From NCBI RefSeq assembly GCF_016458205.1, contig NZ_JAEMED010000013.1, forward strand, positions 1 through 44,913: DNA of 44,913 nt, given 5' to 3'. The stretch is from Streptococcus sp. 121. GTDB taxonomy: Bacteria > Bacillota > Bacilli > Lactobacillales > Streptococcaceae. Position numbers and translations under genes: made by a program. Position 1 is the first letter of the stretch. Each line of letters opens with the position of its first letter. The notes beneath the pieces were generated by a model that did not search any database, was not told the DNA's origin, and saw only the letters and a list, made by a program, of their open reading frames with translations. Of the stretch, positions 1 through 7,186 are shown one piece after another.

Positions 1-109
1 GAATACATTTTTAAAAATCGAGAGTCGCACCAAGGGCGGAGTCTACCCTTTTTTAGGGTGCTAAGGTAGCAGACCCATCTTTATTTATAGAAAAGCTTGA
101 TCGTTCATA
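1..109. other. Unassigned left edge
   Basis: No coding region or recognised RNA could be supported here. The stretch has a small run of complementary G/C blocks (AGGG...CCCTTTTTT and ACCC...GGGT at about 34-60) that could form a weak hairpin. It may belong to a feature cut by the window edge. Confidence 0.3.
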
Positions 110-158
110 AAAATCATCAGAATTGCAGTTGTTTATTGCTTGTTTCTGATGATTTTTT
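110..158. terminator. Bidirectional terminator-like hairpin
   Basis: The arm AAAATCATCAGAA at 110-122 pairs with TTCTGATGATTTTT at 144-157. There are T-runs on both strands. It lies just past the 3' end of the truncated DUF975 gene on the minus strand and would stop its transcript. Confidence 0.75.
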
Positions 159-164
159 TGATAG

Positions 165-482
165 TTACGCAAAGATATTCAGGGTATGAATAATTCGGGT
201 AGACTGAAGCAAACCGCTAATGAGGACAGGCATGAGACGACCGTGGCGGAAAGCTGTGAAGGCTGCGGTAAAGACATTCTCTTCTTTTTGTTTATCTAGG
301 AGATTTAGAAAGGCCATTTGAGCACTTGCAGCAAAAAAGATGATGAGGAGTCCCCCAAAACCAAAGGTGAGAAAAGCAAGAAAACTTGGTAATAAGGTTA
401 TCAGTAGGGTTAGTGCAACTGCCCAAGTCCAGTTGCCAGCCAAGGCCTTTTTGGCTTGATTTTTTAACAGTGTTCGATTCAT
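165..482 (-). pseudogene. Truncated DUF975 membrane protein
   Basis: The reading frame gives 105 residues. The N-terminus (MNRTLLKNQAKKAL, then a hydrophobic segment at about 20-60, then a conserved AFRHGRLMPVLISGLLQ block) resembles the start of DUF975 integral membrane proteins, which normally run to 200 residues or more with several membrane segments. Here the family-like sequence ends near residue 92, an unrelated tail (STRIIHTLNIFA) follows, and a terminator comes 7 bp later. The 3' part therefore looks deleted. The promoter and a GGGAGG ribosome site are intact, so a short membrane peptide could still be made. The family call rests on the N-terminal pattern only. Confidence 0.6.
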
Positions 483-511
483 GAAAACCTCCCAAAAATA
501 ATACAGAGGCT

Positions 512-539
512 AGTATAGCAGAATTGGTAGCTTTGTCAA
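512..539 (-). promoter_or_regulatory. Promoter of the truncated DUF975 gene
   Basis: Read on the minus strand: -35 TTGACA, 16-bp spacer, -10 TATACT preceded by TGC (extended -10). This near-consensus vegetative promoter lies about 30 bp before the ATG at 482, so the broken gene is probably still transcribed. Confidence 0.75.
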
Positions 540-543
540 GATT

Positions 544-645
544 TAGTCTTTTAGTTTATCTTTTATTACTGTGTTAGCTCGTCTTGCCGTACTTCAGTAC
601 TGTCTACGACTCGCTGCCTTGTACTAAAAGTAAACTAAAAGACTA
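544..645. repeat. Palindromic repeat family A, copy 1
   Basis: The terminal inverted repeat is TAGTCTTTTAGTTTA at the left and its complement TAAACTAAAAGACTA at the right. The middle contains a second imperfect palindrome around GTACTTCAGTAC. The sequence recurs at 8344-8449, 15205-15310 (inverted) and 43751-43850. As RNA or single-stranded DNA it would fold into one long hairpin. This copy lies between the DUF975 promoter and the udk terminator. Confidence 0.9.
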
Positions 646-652
646 TATAAAA

Positions 653-678
653 AAGACCAGGCACAAGGCCTAGTCCTT
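653..678 (-). terminator. udk terminator
   Basis: On the minus strand a GGACTAGGC / GCCTGGTCT stem with a short loop is followed by TTTTTT. It lies 10 bp past the udk stop. Confidence 0.75.
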
Positions 679-687
679 GATTCTCTC

Positions 688-1326
688 TTATTCCTCTGAT
701 TCTGTCTCGCTTAGAATAGCAGCAATTTTCGTATTGATGAGGTCAATAGCAACTTTGTTGGTGACCCCTTCTGGAATTATGACATCCGCATAGCGTTTGG
801 TAGGTTCGATAAATTGGTGATACATGGGTTTGACCACTTCAAGGTACTGTTTGATCACAGAATCTAAGCTACGACCGCGTTCCTCAATATCCCGTTTAAT
901 CCGTCGGATGATACGAACATCATCGTCAGTGTCTACGAAGATTTTGATATCCATGAGGTCACGGAGACGCTTGTCTTCCAATACTAGAATTCCCTCAACG
1001 ATAAAGACATCTTGAGGTTCTTGGCGATAACGGCGGTCGCTGCGGGTGTGGGCAGTGTAGTCATAGGTTGGGATATCTACAGGTCGTCCAGCGCGGAGTT
1101 CGCTCAATTGTTCAATCATCAAATCTGTGTCAAAGGCTAGGGGATGGTCATAGTTGGTTTTGACCCGCTCCTCAGGAGTTAGGTGAGACTGATCCTTGTA
1201 GTAGGAATCGTGCTCAATCATGGCAATCTTAGCATTTGGGAAATTGGACAAGATGGCCCGAGATACACTGGTTTTTCCGCCACCGGATCCACCTGTTACA
1301 CCGATAATGATTGGTTTTTTATGCAT
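688..1326 (-). CDS. udk: Uridine kinase
   Basis: The 212-residue protein phosphorylates uridine and cytidine to UMP and CMP in pyrimidine salvage in the cytoplasm. The N-terminal P-loop GGSGGGKT (about 12-19) and the HDSYYKDQ and [10 protein letters not shown] blocks are characteristic of the bacterial uridine kinase/PRK family, and the length is normal. An in-frame ATG exists 30 bp upstream, but the ATG at 1326 is chosen because AGAGGA sits 6-8 bp before it and the P-loop is then at its usual position. The gene has its own promoter and terminator, so it is monocistronic. Confidence 0.95.
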   Translation of the reverse strand: MHKKPIIIGVTGGSGGGKTSVSRAILSNFPNAKIAMIEHDSYYKDQSHLTPEERVKTNYDHPLAFDTDLMIEQLSELRAGRPVDIPTYDYTAHTRSDRRYRQEPQDVFIVEGILVLEDKRLRDLMDIKIFVDTDDDVRIIRRIKRDIEERGRSLDSVIKQYLEVVKPMYHQFIEPTKRYADVIIPEGVTNKVAIDLINTKIAAILSETESEE

Positions 1327-1354
1327 GAAATCGTCCTCTCTATTTTTCCTATTC

Positions 1355-1404
1355 ATTGTACACTATTTTCCCTGCTATGTCAGTAGCCTGGACCATGTTA
1401 TAAT
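1355..1404. promoter_or_regulatory. Divergent promoters for udk and the oxidoreductase operon
   Basis: Minus strand (udk): CTGACA at 1383-1378, 17-bp spacer, TACAAT at 1360-1355. Plus strand: an extended -10, TGTTATAAT (TATAAT at 1399-1404), with no convincing -35. The two promoters are back to back within 50 bp. Confidence 0.65.
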
Positions 1405-1422
1405 GGAGTGAGGTGAAAAAAT

Positions 1423-2415
1423 ATGATTACATTTGGAATTTTAGCAACCAGTCCGATTGCCCATGAGTGGATGAAGGCTGTGACAGTAGCAGGGGGCTAT
1501 AAACTTGGTGCGGTTTATTCACGAAGTCTTGAGAAAGCACAAGCTTTTGCGGATCAATATGGTTCGGAGATAGAGACTTACGACTCTTTGGAGTCCTTCC
1601 TCGCGGATCCCAAACTCGACTTGATTTACATCGCCTCGCCCAATGGCCTTCATTTCCAACATAGCCGCTTGGCCCTTGAAGGTGGGAAACATGTCGTGGT
1701 GGAGAAACCAGCAGTTTTACGTCCTTTTGAGTGGGCCAGCTTATTTTCTTTGGCCAAGGAAAAAGGGGCCATGCTCTTTGAAGCAGCACGGAATGTGCAT
1801 GAAAAGGCTGTGACCCTTGTTTCCGATTTTTTGAAAGATCAGGAAATCTTGGGGGCTAATCTGCGTTATGGCAAATACTCTTCGAAAATGCCCGCCCTAT
1901 TAGCTGGTGAACTGCCCAATGTCTTTTCTGCTAAATTTGGCGGTGGTGCCTTGATGGACTTAGGCATCTATCCTCTCTATGTGGCCCATTACTGGTTTGG
2001 GAAACCCGATCAGGTTTCTTATCAGGCTCAAAAATGGGATTGGGATGTTGATTTGGCGGGTCAGGCCAACTTGGTGTATCCAAGAAGTCTGGTGACGATC
2101 CAAACTGCAAAAAATTACACAACTTATCTGCCAAGTGAAATTTATACCAGACAGGGAACCTTGATTTTGGATTCGGTAGAGGAAATCAAGTCTGTTCGCT
2201 TTCGAGACTTGGCTGGTGAGGAAGAAATGCTTCCTGTTCAAGCTGCTAGCCACCAGATGGCAGAAGAGGCTATGGACTTTGCGCAGATCATTGAGAACGA
2301 AGATTGGCTTGCTTGGGAAAAATGGGCAGAACTAGCCCTTGACGTCCATGAAACGATTTGGAAATTACGCCAAGCTGCGGCCATTGTATTTGAAGGAGAC
2401 AAAGATGCTGAATAA
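1423..2415 (+). CDS. Gfo/Idh/MocA-family oxidoreductase
   Basis: The 330-residue protein is a predicted NAD(P)-dependent oxidoreductase. The N-terminal Rossmann fold starts FGILATSPIAHEWM, continues with YIASPNGLH, and has the family's EKP motif (VVEKPAVLRP, about 95). The C-terminal half has the GGGALMDLGIYPLY block typical of the family's dimerisation/substrate domain. The substrate cannot be read from sequence. The dinucleotide loop is G-I-L-A-T-S rather than the textbook GxGxxA, which is seen in some members of this family. GAGGTG precedes the start. Its end overlaps the helicase start by 11 bp, so the two are translationally coupled. Confidence 0.85.
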   Translation: MITFGILATSPIAHEWMKAVTVAGGYKLGAVYSRSLEKAQAFADQYGSEIETYDSLESFLADPKLDLIYIASPNGLHFQHSRLALEGGKHVVVEKPAVLRPFEWASLFSLAKEKGAMLFEAARNVHEKAVTLVSDFLKDQEILGANLRYGKYSSKMPALLAGELPNVFSAKFGGGALMDLGIYPLYVAHYWFGKPDQVSYQAQKWDWDVDLAGQANLVYPRSLVTIQTAKNYTTYLPSEIYTRQGTLILDSVEEIKSVRFRDLAGEEEMLPVQAASHQMAEEAMDFAQIIENEDWLAWEKWAELALDVHETIWKLRQAAAIVFEGDKDAE

Positions 2416-3499
2416 TTTTCCCCCAGCCTGGCAGGAACGCTGGCAGGCTCAAGGTTTTGACCAAGCCACGCCCATTCAGGAAGCACTCTGGCAGCCCATT
2501 CAAGAAGGGGAATCGCTGCTAGGTATTAGCCCAACTGGCACAGGAAAAACACTAGCTTATTTATTGCCACTCTTGCTGAAGGTGCGAAAAGGCCAGGGGC
2601 AGCAGGTGCTCATCCTAGCTCCTAATAGTGAGTTGGCAGGTCAGATTTATGAAGTGACACAGACTTGGGCTCAAGACTTGGGCCTCAAGACACAACTCTT
2701 TTTATCCGGTTCTAGCCAAAAACGGCAAATGGAACGCCTGAAGAAAGGACCTGAGGTCTTAATTGGAACCCCCGGACGGGTTTTAGAATTGGTTAAACTC
2801 AAAAAAATCAAATTACTGTCTATTGATACCATTGTCCTGGATGAATTTGACCAGTTACTGAGTACCTCACAATTACCGTTTGTGGAGCGTCTGTTGACCT
2901 ATGTGCCTAAGACTCACACCCATATCTATATGAGTGCTACTCAAGGGATTCCGATGGACCAGTTGCAGGAAGGCACGCGCCTGATTGCCCTCGGTCAAGA
3001 AGAAGAAGCCAGTCACTTACAGCACTTCTACATGCAAGTGCCCCAACGTGAGAAAGTGGCGACTCTCAGGAAACTCCTAGCAGTCGATGACTTTCGCGCC
3101 TTGGCTTTCTTCAATACCTTATCAGATGTGGGCAATGCAGAGGAAAAACTCCAGTACCATCACTTGCCAGCCTATTCCTTGGCTAGTGATATTAGTGTGC
3201 AGATGCGTAAACAAATTTTGGATCGATTTAAAGACGGCTCCATCTCTCTCCTCCTAGCAACCGATTTGGTAGCCAGAGGAATTGATATCCAAGGTTTAGA
3301 CTGTGTGATTCAGGTGGATTTGGCACGAGATAAGGATACCTATACCCACCGGGCTGGACGTACCGGCCGCATGGGGCGACCAGGTTCTGTGATCACCTTT
3401 GTCAGCCATCCCCAGGAATTGAAACAACTTAAAAAATATGCAAAGGTTTCTGAAATTCAATTAAAAAACCGAGAATTATTTCTGGTAGAGGAAGATTAA
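2405..3499 (+). CDS. DEAD-box-type RNA helicase
   Basis: The 364-residue protein is an SF2 ATP-dependent RNA helicase. Visible motifs in order are a Q-motif region (GFDQATPIQEALW), Walker A SPTGTGKT, TPGRVLEL, a DEFD version of the DEAD box (VLDEFDQLL), SAT (MSATQ), RGIDIQG and HRAGRTGR. It is short and has no C-terminal extension, and the DEFD box departs from canonical DEAD. The start is the ATG at 2405, with GAAGGAG about 7 bp upstream inside the preceding gene; the frame is open further upstream but without a better ribosome site. It is likely involved in RNA turnover or ribosome assembly; the exact target is unknown. Confidence 0.88.
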   Translation: MLNNFPPAWQERWQAQGFDQATPIQEALWQPIQEGESLLGISPTGTGKTLAYLLPLLLKVRKGQGQQVLILAPNSELAGQIYEVTQTWAQDLGLKTQLFLSGSSQKRQMERLKKGPEVLIGTPGRVLELVKLKKIKLLSIDTIVLDEFDQLLSTSQLPFVERLLTYVPKTHTHIYMSATQGIPMDQLQEGTRLIALGQEEEASHLQHFYMQVPQREKVATLRKLLAVDDFRALAFFNTLSDVGNAEEKLQYHHLPAYSLASDISVQMRKQILDRFKDGSISLLLATDLVARGIDIQGLDCVIQVDLARDKDTYTHRAGRTGRMGRPGSVITFVSHPQELKQLKKYAKVSEIQLKNRELFLVEED

Positions 3500-3534
3500 A
3501 AAGCTGTTTGGGCCTTGTCCCAAACAGCTTTTTT
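3498..3534 (+). terminator. Terminator of the oxidoreductase-helicase operon
   Basis: The perfect stem AAAAAGCTGTTTGGG / CCCAAACAGCTTTTT has a six-base loop and ends in a T-run. It overlaps the helicase stop codon. Confidence 0.9.
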
Positions 3535-3543
3535 CAGAAAATC
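3529..3543. promoter_or_regulatory. Candidate CodY box
   Basis: TTTTTTCAGAAAATC matches the CodY consensus AATTTTCWGAAAATT at 12 of 15 positions. It overlaps the T-tail of the preceding terminator and lies about 20 bp upstream of the -35 of the amino-acid-binding protein operon. CodY control of amino-acid uptake is well known in streptococci, but this site is a pattern match only. Confidence 0.4.
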
Positions 3544-3564
3544 GAAGTTTTTTTCAAAAACATA

Positions 3565-3593
3565 TTGTAAATTATACAAAAACTATGTATAAT
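3565..3593 (+). promoter_or_regulatory. Promoter of the tandem binding-protein genes
   Basis: TTGTAA, 17-bp spacer, perfect TATAAT at 3588-3593. The -35 also forms the left arm of a short dyad, TTGTA-AATTA-TACAA (3565-3579), which could be an operator. Confidence 0.75.
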
Positions 3594-3621
3594 ATTCACA
3601 TCAAACAAGAGGAGATACAAG

Positions 3622-4428
3622 ATGAACGTAAAAAATATTCTTAAAGGAATGGCTGTTTTAGGCTTGGGTCTTAGCTTGGCAGCCTGTGGTTCAAGCACTG
3701 CTTCAACACCAGAAGCCATTAAAGAAAAAGGGAAATTGGTCGTCGCAACCAGTCCAGACTATGCTCCATTCGAGTTCCAGACTTTGATTGATGGGAAGAA
3801 CCAAGTTGTGGGTGCAGATATTTCTTTAGCTCAGGACATCGCCGACGAATTGGGGGTCGAGCTCGAAGTTTCAACCATGAATTTTGATAATGTGCTATCG
3901 ACCCTTCAGAGTGGGAAGGCGGATCTAGCCATTTCTGGTCTGACCAGCACGCCAGAGCGGGAAGCCGTTCTCTCCTTCTCAGATTCTTACTATGAGAATG
4001 GGCATTCGCTCCTAGTTCGGGCGGAAGACAAGGATCAATACCAATCTTTGGATTCTTTCAAAGGAAAAAAAGTGGCGGCGCAAAAAGGTTCGATTCCAGA
4101 ACAAATGGTGAAGGATCAGTTAGCGGACGCGGAATTGGTGTCCCTCCAAGCCATGGGAGAGGCCATTAATGAGTTGGTCGCTGGCAAGGTGGATGCAGTA
4201 GCCATTGATGAACCTGTTGCCCTAGGTTATGTCAGCCAAAATAAGGCTTTAGCAATCGCCCAAGCTGGGCTAAAGTCCGATGAGTCTCAAGGTAACGCGG
4301 TTGCCATGCAAAAAGACAACAAGGAATTGCAAGAAGTCGTTAACAAGGTCATTGCCAAGGTTAAAAAAGATGATAGCTATACCAAATATTTGGAAGAAGC
4401 AAGTAAGTACACGGTAGTAGAAGAATAG
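3622..4428 (+). CDS. Amino-acid ABC transporter substrate-binding lipoprotein 1
   Basis: The 268-residue protein has a lipoprotein signal peptide with lipobox LAAC (lipidated Cys22), so it is anchored outside the membrane. The mature part is a type 2 periplasmic-binding fold of the polar-amino-acid family (SBP_bac_3), with blocks such as KGKLVVATSPDYAPFEF, GADISLAQDIADELGVE and LAISGLTSTPERE. It should deliver an amino acid to a membrane permease, but no permease or ATPase gene is adjacent. GAGGAG lies about 8 bp before ATG. It is a close tandem paralogue of the next gene, with a long identical stretch after the signal peptide. Confidence 0.9.
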   Translation: MNVKNILKGMAVLGLGLSLAACGSSTASTPEAIKEKGKLVVATSPDYAPFEFQTLIDGKNQVVGADISLAQDIADELGVELEVSTMNFDNVLSTLQSGKADLAISGLTSTPEREAVLSFSDSYYENGHSLLVRAEDKDQYQSLDSFKGKKVAAQKGSIPEQMVKDQLADAELVSLQAMGEAINELVAGKVDAVAIDEPVALGYVSQNKALAIAQAGLKSDESQGNAVAMQKDNKELQEVVNKVIAKVKKDDSYTKYLEEASKYTVVEE

Positions 4429-4438
4429 GAGTAAGACC

Positions 4439-5248
4439 ATGCAATTAAAAACGGTATTGAAAGGTGTTGGGATTCTGGCTCTAGGCTTGGCCTTAACAGC
4501 CTGTGGTTCTAGTAGTGCAGGGTCTACACCTGAAGCGATCAAGGAAAAAGGGAAGCTGGTCGTCGCAACCAGTCCAGACTATGCTCCATTCGAATTTCAA
4601 ACCCTTATCGATGGTAAAAACCAGGTTGTTGGAGCGGATATTTCCTTAGCACAGGACATTGCGGATGAACTTGGGGTTGAATTAGAAGTCTCAACCATGA
4701 GCTTTGATAATGTTTTGACCAGTGTAGCAGGCGGCAAAGCTGATCTTGCCCTCGCCGGCCTCTCCAAAACACCGGAACGGGAAGAGGTGGTCACCTTTTC
4801 GGATTCCTACTATGAAAACGGACGGGTCCTGTTAGTCCGAGCTGAAGACAAGGAAAGTCTCAAAGATTTAGAAAGTTTTAAGGGCAAAAAAGTAGCCGCT
4901 CAAAAGGGAACCCTCGAAGAACAATTGGCAAAAGAGCAAGTGGCTTCCGCTGAATTGGTTTCTCTACAAGCTATGGGAGAAGCTATCAACGAATTGGTTG
5001 CCGGCAAAGTGGATGCAGTTGCCATCGACGAAGCCGTAGCTCTTGGCTATGTATCGCAAAATAACAAATTGGCGATCTCAGAGGCAGCCTTGAAAACCCA
5101 AGAAACTGTCGGTACAGCTGTTGCTATGCAAAAAGACAATAAGGAACTCCAAGAAGTTGTCAACAAGGTTATTGCTAAGGTTAAAAAAGACGGTAGTTAC
5201 GACAAGTATTTGGAAGAAGCAAGTAAATATACGGTTGTAGAAGAATAA
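4439..5248 (+). CDS. Amino-acid ABC transporter substrate-binding lipoprotein 2
   Basis: The 269-residue paralogue lies 10 bp downstream of the first and is co-transcribed with it. The lipobox is LTAC (Cys22), followed by the same SBP_bac_3 fold. Long blocks are identical to the first copy, including at DNA level around 4559-4593, which implies recent duplication or ongoing gene conversion. Differences cluster in the middle (about residues 88-190), for example LQSGKADLAISGLTS versus VAGGKADLALAGLSK, which may alter the ligand. TAGGAG lies before the ATG. No partner permease is in the window. Confidence 0.9.
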   Translation: MQLKTVLKGVGILALGLALTACGSSSAGSTPEAIKEKGKLVVATSPDYAPFEFQTLIDGKNQVVGADISLAQDIADELGVELEVSTMSFDNVLTSVAGGKADLALAGLSKTPEREEVVTFSDSYYENGRVLLVRAEDKESLKDLESFKGKKVAAQKGTLEEQLAKEQVASAELVSLQAMGEAINELVAGKVDAVAIDEAVALGYVSQNNKLAISEAALKTQETVGTAVAMQKDNKELQEVVNKVIAKVKKDGSYDKYLEEASKYTVVEE

Positions 5249-5267
5249 GGTTAACTGAATAGTCTAA

Positions 5268-5411
5268 TACTCATTGAATTTCAAATTCTGACTTTGTCGA
5301 GCCTCTTTGATGCGTGCACGCACGACTCATCGGGTATATGCAACAGGTCTCCTAGATCTGTTGCACTACCGTCATCGGCTTTCCTTGTTATTTTTTGAAA
5401 TTCTGAGAGTA
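5268..5411. repeat. RUP-like MITE family B, copy 1
   Basis: The 144-bp non-coding element starts TACTCATTGAATTTCAAA and ends with the complement of TACTCTCAGAATTTCAAA. Related copies are at 35752-36054 and 43627-43728. The ends match those of the IS630 element at 15411-16504, so this looks like a non-autonomous derivative, comparable to pneumococcal RUP. Confidence 0.8.
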
Positions 5412-5463
5412 TTTTGATTGAAATTAGTTAAGTCTGAGTTAAGGGAATAAAACGAAGGAAAAG

Positions 5464-5510
5464 AAAAAAGGGACCGATTCTTGTTTTTGAGTCAATACAG
5501 TCCCTTTTTT
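5464..5510. terminator. Bidirectional terminator
   Basis: AAAAAAGGGAC at 5464-5474 pairs with GTCCCTTTTTT at 5500-5510. T-runs are present on both strands. It separates the plus-strand binding-protein operon from the minus-strand ABC/ThiF operon. Confidence 0.8.
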
Positions 5511-5556
5511 CTTATATTAAAAAGTTTATTTGTCTATGGGATACAGTTCTTAAATA

Positions 5557-6291
5557 TTAGAACCTTTTTTTCAACTGCTTTAGGGAGATTACTGAGCAGG
5601 TGAGTAGCCAAAATACTACAATTCCAACCTTGGGCCAGGCGATGTCTTGATTTTGAAAGAATGTATTGCGAATTAAATCTCCCGAAGGAACGAAGGGCAG
5701 GAATTGATAGATTGCAAGAATTGCAGCAGGTATCCGTTCAGCTGGGTATAGAATCGGTGCGAAGAGTAAACCAATCATCAAGATAATTTGTGTCATTAAA
5801 ATTGTTAAACTAGGACTAGTAGCATAGGCAATAGAAAAACCAAGGCTAATCATCGTTACAAGTATGAGATAAAGGACTAACAGACCTGACCAACTAAAGG
5901 TAGGTAGGATCCTAAATTTTATAAATACCACTAAGAAAGAAATACAGACACCGGGAATAGCCGAAAGGCTCCATATGAGTATATCTGAAAGTAGGATAAG
6001 TTCTCTATTTACAGGAAGGGTTTTTACATAGGTTACAAGTCCGTTTTCTTTATCCTTTGTTAAGGACTGTGGGGCGATCGTTGTCCCGATGGTCACCATC
6101 CCCATAGTAATAGCACCAGATGCCAGATAAAGATTAATTTGATCATCCGCTTGTGGTATGATCTGCGAGTAACCAAATGTTAGAGCCAAGGTCATCAGTA
6201 GTTGAAAAATGCAGCACAGTAGCAATAAATTCCGGTTTCGGATGTAGCTCCAGCTCATCAAAGCTAATAGTTGTTGTCGCTTACTGGTCAT
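5557..6291 (-). CDS. ABC-2-type transporter permease
   Basis: The 244-residue protein has about six hydrophobic membrane segments and the ABC-2 layout: a short cytoplasmic N-terminus, TM1 near 25-45, a loop containing LTKDKENGLVTYVKTLPVNR that fits the coupling region, and a C-terminal TM before KQLKKRF. It overlaps the ATPase gene upstream by 11 bp, so the two form an exporter. As the last gene of the micro-gene/ThiF operon it probably exports the modified peptide or gives self-immunity. The cargo is inferred from context only. Confidence 0.85.
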   Translation of the reverse strand: MTSKRQQLLALMSWSYIRNRNLLLLCCIFQLLMTLALTFGYSQIIPQADDQINLYLASGAITMGMVTIGTTIAPQSLTKDKENGLVTYVKTLPVNRELILLSDILIWSLSAIPGVCISFLVVFIKFRILPTFSWSGLLVLYLILVTMISLGFSIAYATSPSLTILMTQIILMIGLLFAPILYPAERIPAAILAIYQFLPFVPSGDLIRNTFFQNQDIAWPKVGIVVFWLLTCSVISLKQLKKRF

Positions 6292-7186
6292 CGTTCATCT
6301 CCTCGTATTGGTCATTTAAGGTTACAGTTGTTATGCTGTAATGGCTAATTTCCCCTCTTTCAATTTTTTTCGTCATCCACGTTAGAACCTGTGGTACCTC
6401 TCCATTATCTACTCGGACTTCAATCTGACCATCTTCTTTGTGAATGAAGGAAAGTGGAAAATCCATTAACACGTGAAGGTTTTGAGGAAGAAAACTGATC
6501 TTTATTTTAGCTTGATGAGAGAGTTTTTTTACAGATCCTGCTGCTTTAATTTGTCCTTGTTCCAATAGATAAAAACCGTCAGCATATTGTTCCACCTCAA
6601 GAATATTATGGGTAACAACGACTACTATATGTCCGCAAGCCGTTAATCCTTGAAGGTAAGACCAAAGTAACTTACGACGGATGGGGTCAACATCATTGGT
6701 CGGTTCATCTAAAAGTAGGATGGGAGGGGGAGCGATGACGGCCATCGCAAAAGAGGTTAGACGCTTGAGACCACCAGATAAATGATCCCCAGATTTGTTT
6801 TCCCATTTCCGAATATCTAGAGCGTCTAAAATGTGCGACACCTGCTCTTCTAATTCCGAACCTAACAATCCCCGAATTTTGCCAATTGCACGAACTGCTT
6901 GGCGGATTGAAACGCCTTTTAGAGGGGCATGCAACTGGGGCATCATTGCTACCTTCATACGTGCATCATCGGGATTTATTGTTAGGGATTGATCCTCAAA
7001 CAGTACTTGGCCTGAAGTCGGCTTAACGAGACCTATGATCTGATTGAGTAGGGTCGTTTTTCCTGCTCCGTTATGACCGATTAAAGCAGTTAACTGACCA
7101 GCAGGGAAAGTACACGTAATATCTTTGTTTGCGAAAAACTGTTCTTTTTCATACTGTTTGGATAGATGTTTAATTTCTAAGTCCAT
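6281..7186 (-). CDS. ABC transporter ATP-binding protein
   Basis: The 301-residue ATPase energises the downstream permease. It has Walker A GHNGAGKTT (37-45), a Q-loop in MPQLHAPL, signature LSGGLKRL (LSGGQ with L in place of Q), Walker B ILLLDEPTND and the H-loop VVTHN. The roughly 90-residue C-terminal extension after the nucleotide domain is typical of the ABC-2 (drug or bacteriocin export/immunity) class. It overlaps the ThiF-like gene by 10 bp and the permease gene by 11 bp, which indicates tight translational coupling. Confidence 0.9.
   Translation of the reverse strand: MDLEIKHLSKQYEKEQFFANKDITCTFPAGQLTALIGHNGAGKTTLLNQIIGLVKPTSGQVLFEDQSLTINPDDARMKVAMMPQLHAPLKGVSIRQAVRAIGKIRGLLGSELEEQVSHILDALDIRKWENKSGDHLSGGLKRLTSFAMAVIAPPPILLLDEPTNDVDPIRRKLLWSYLQGLTACGHIVVVVTHNILEVEQYADGFYLLEQGQIKAAGSVKKLSHQAKIKISFLPQNLHVLMDFPLSFIHKEDGQIEVRVDNGEVPQVLTWMTKKIERGEISHYSITTVTLNDQYEEMNDDQ

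Noticed and set aside
544..645. CRISPR-like repeat
   Set aside because: The repeat is dispersed in single copies kilobases apart with no spacers and is itself palindromic over its whole length.
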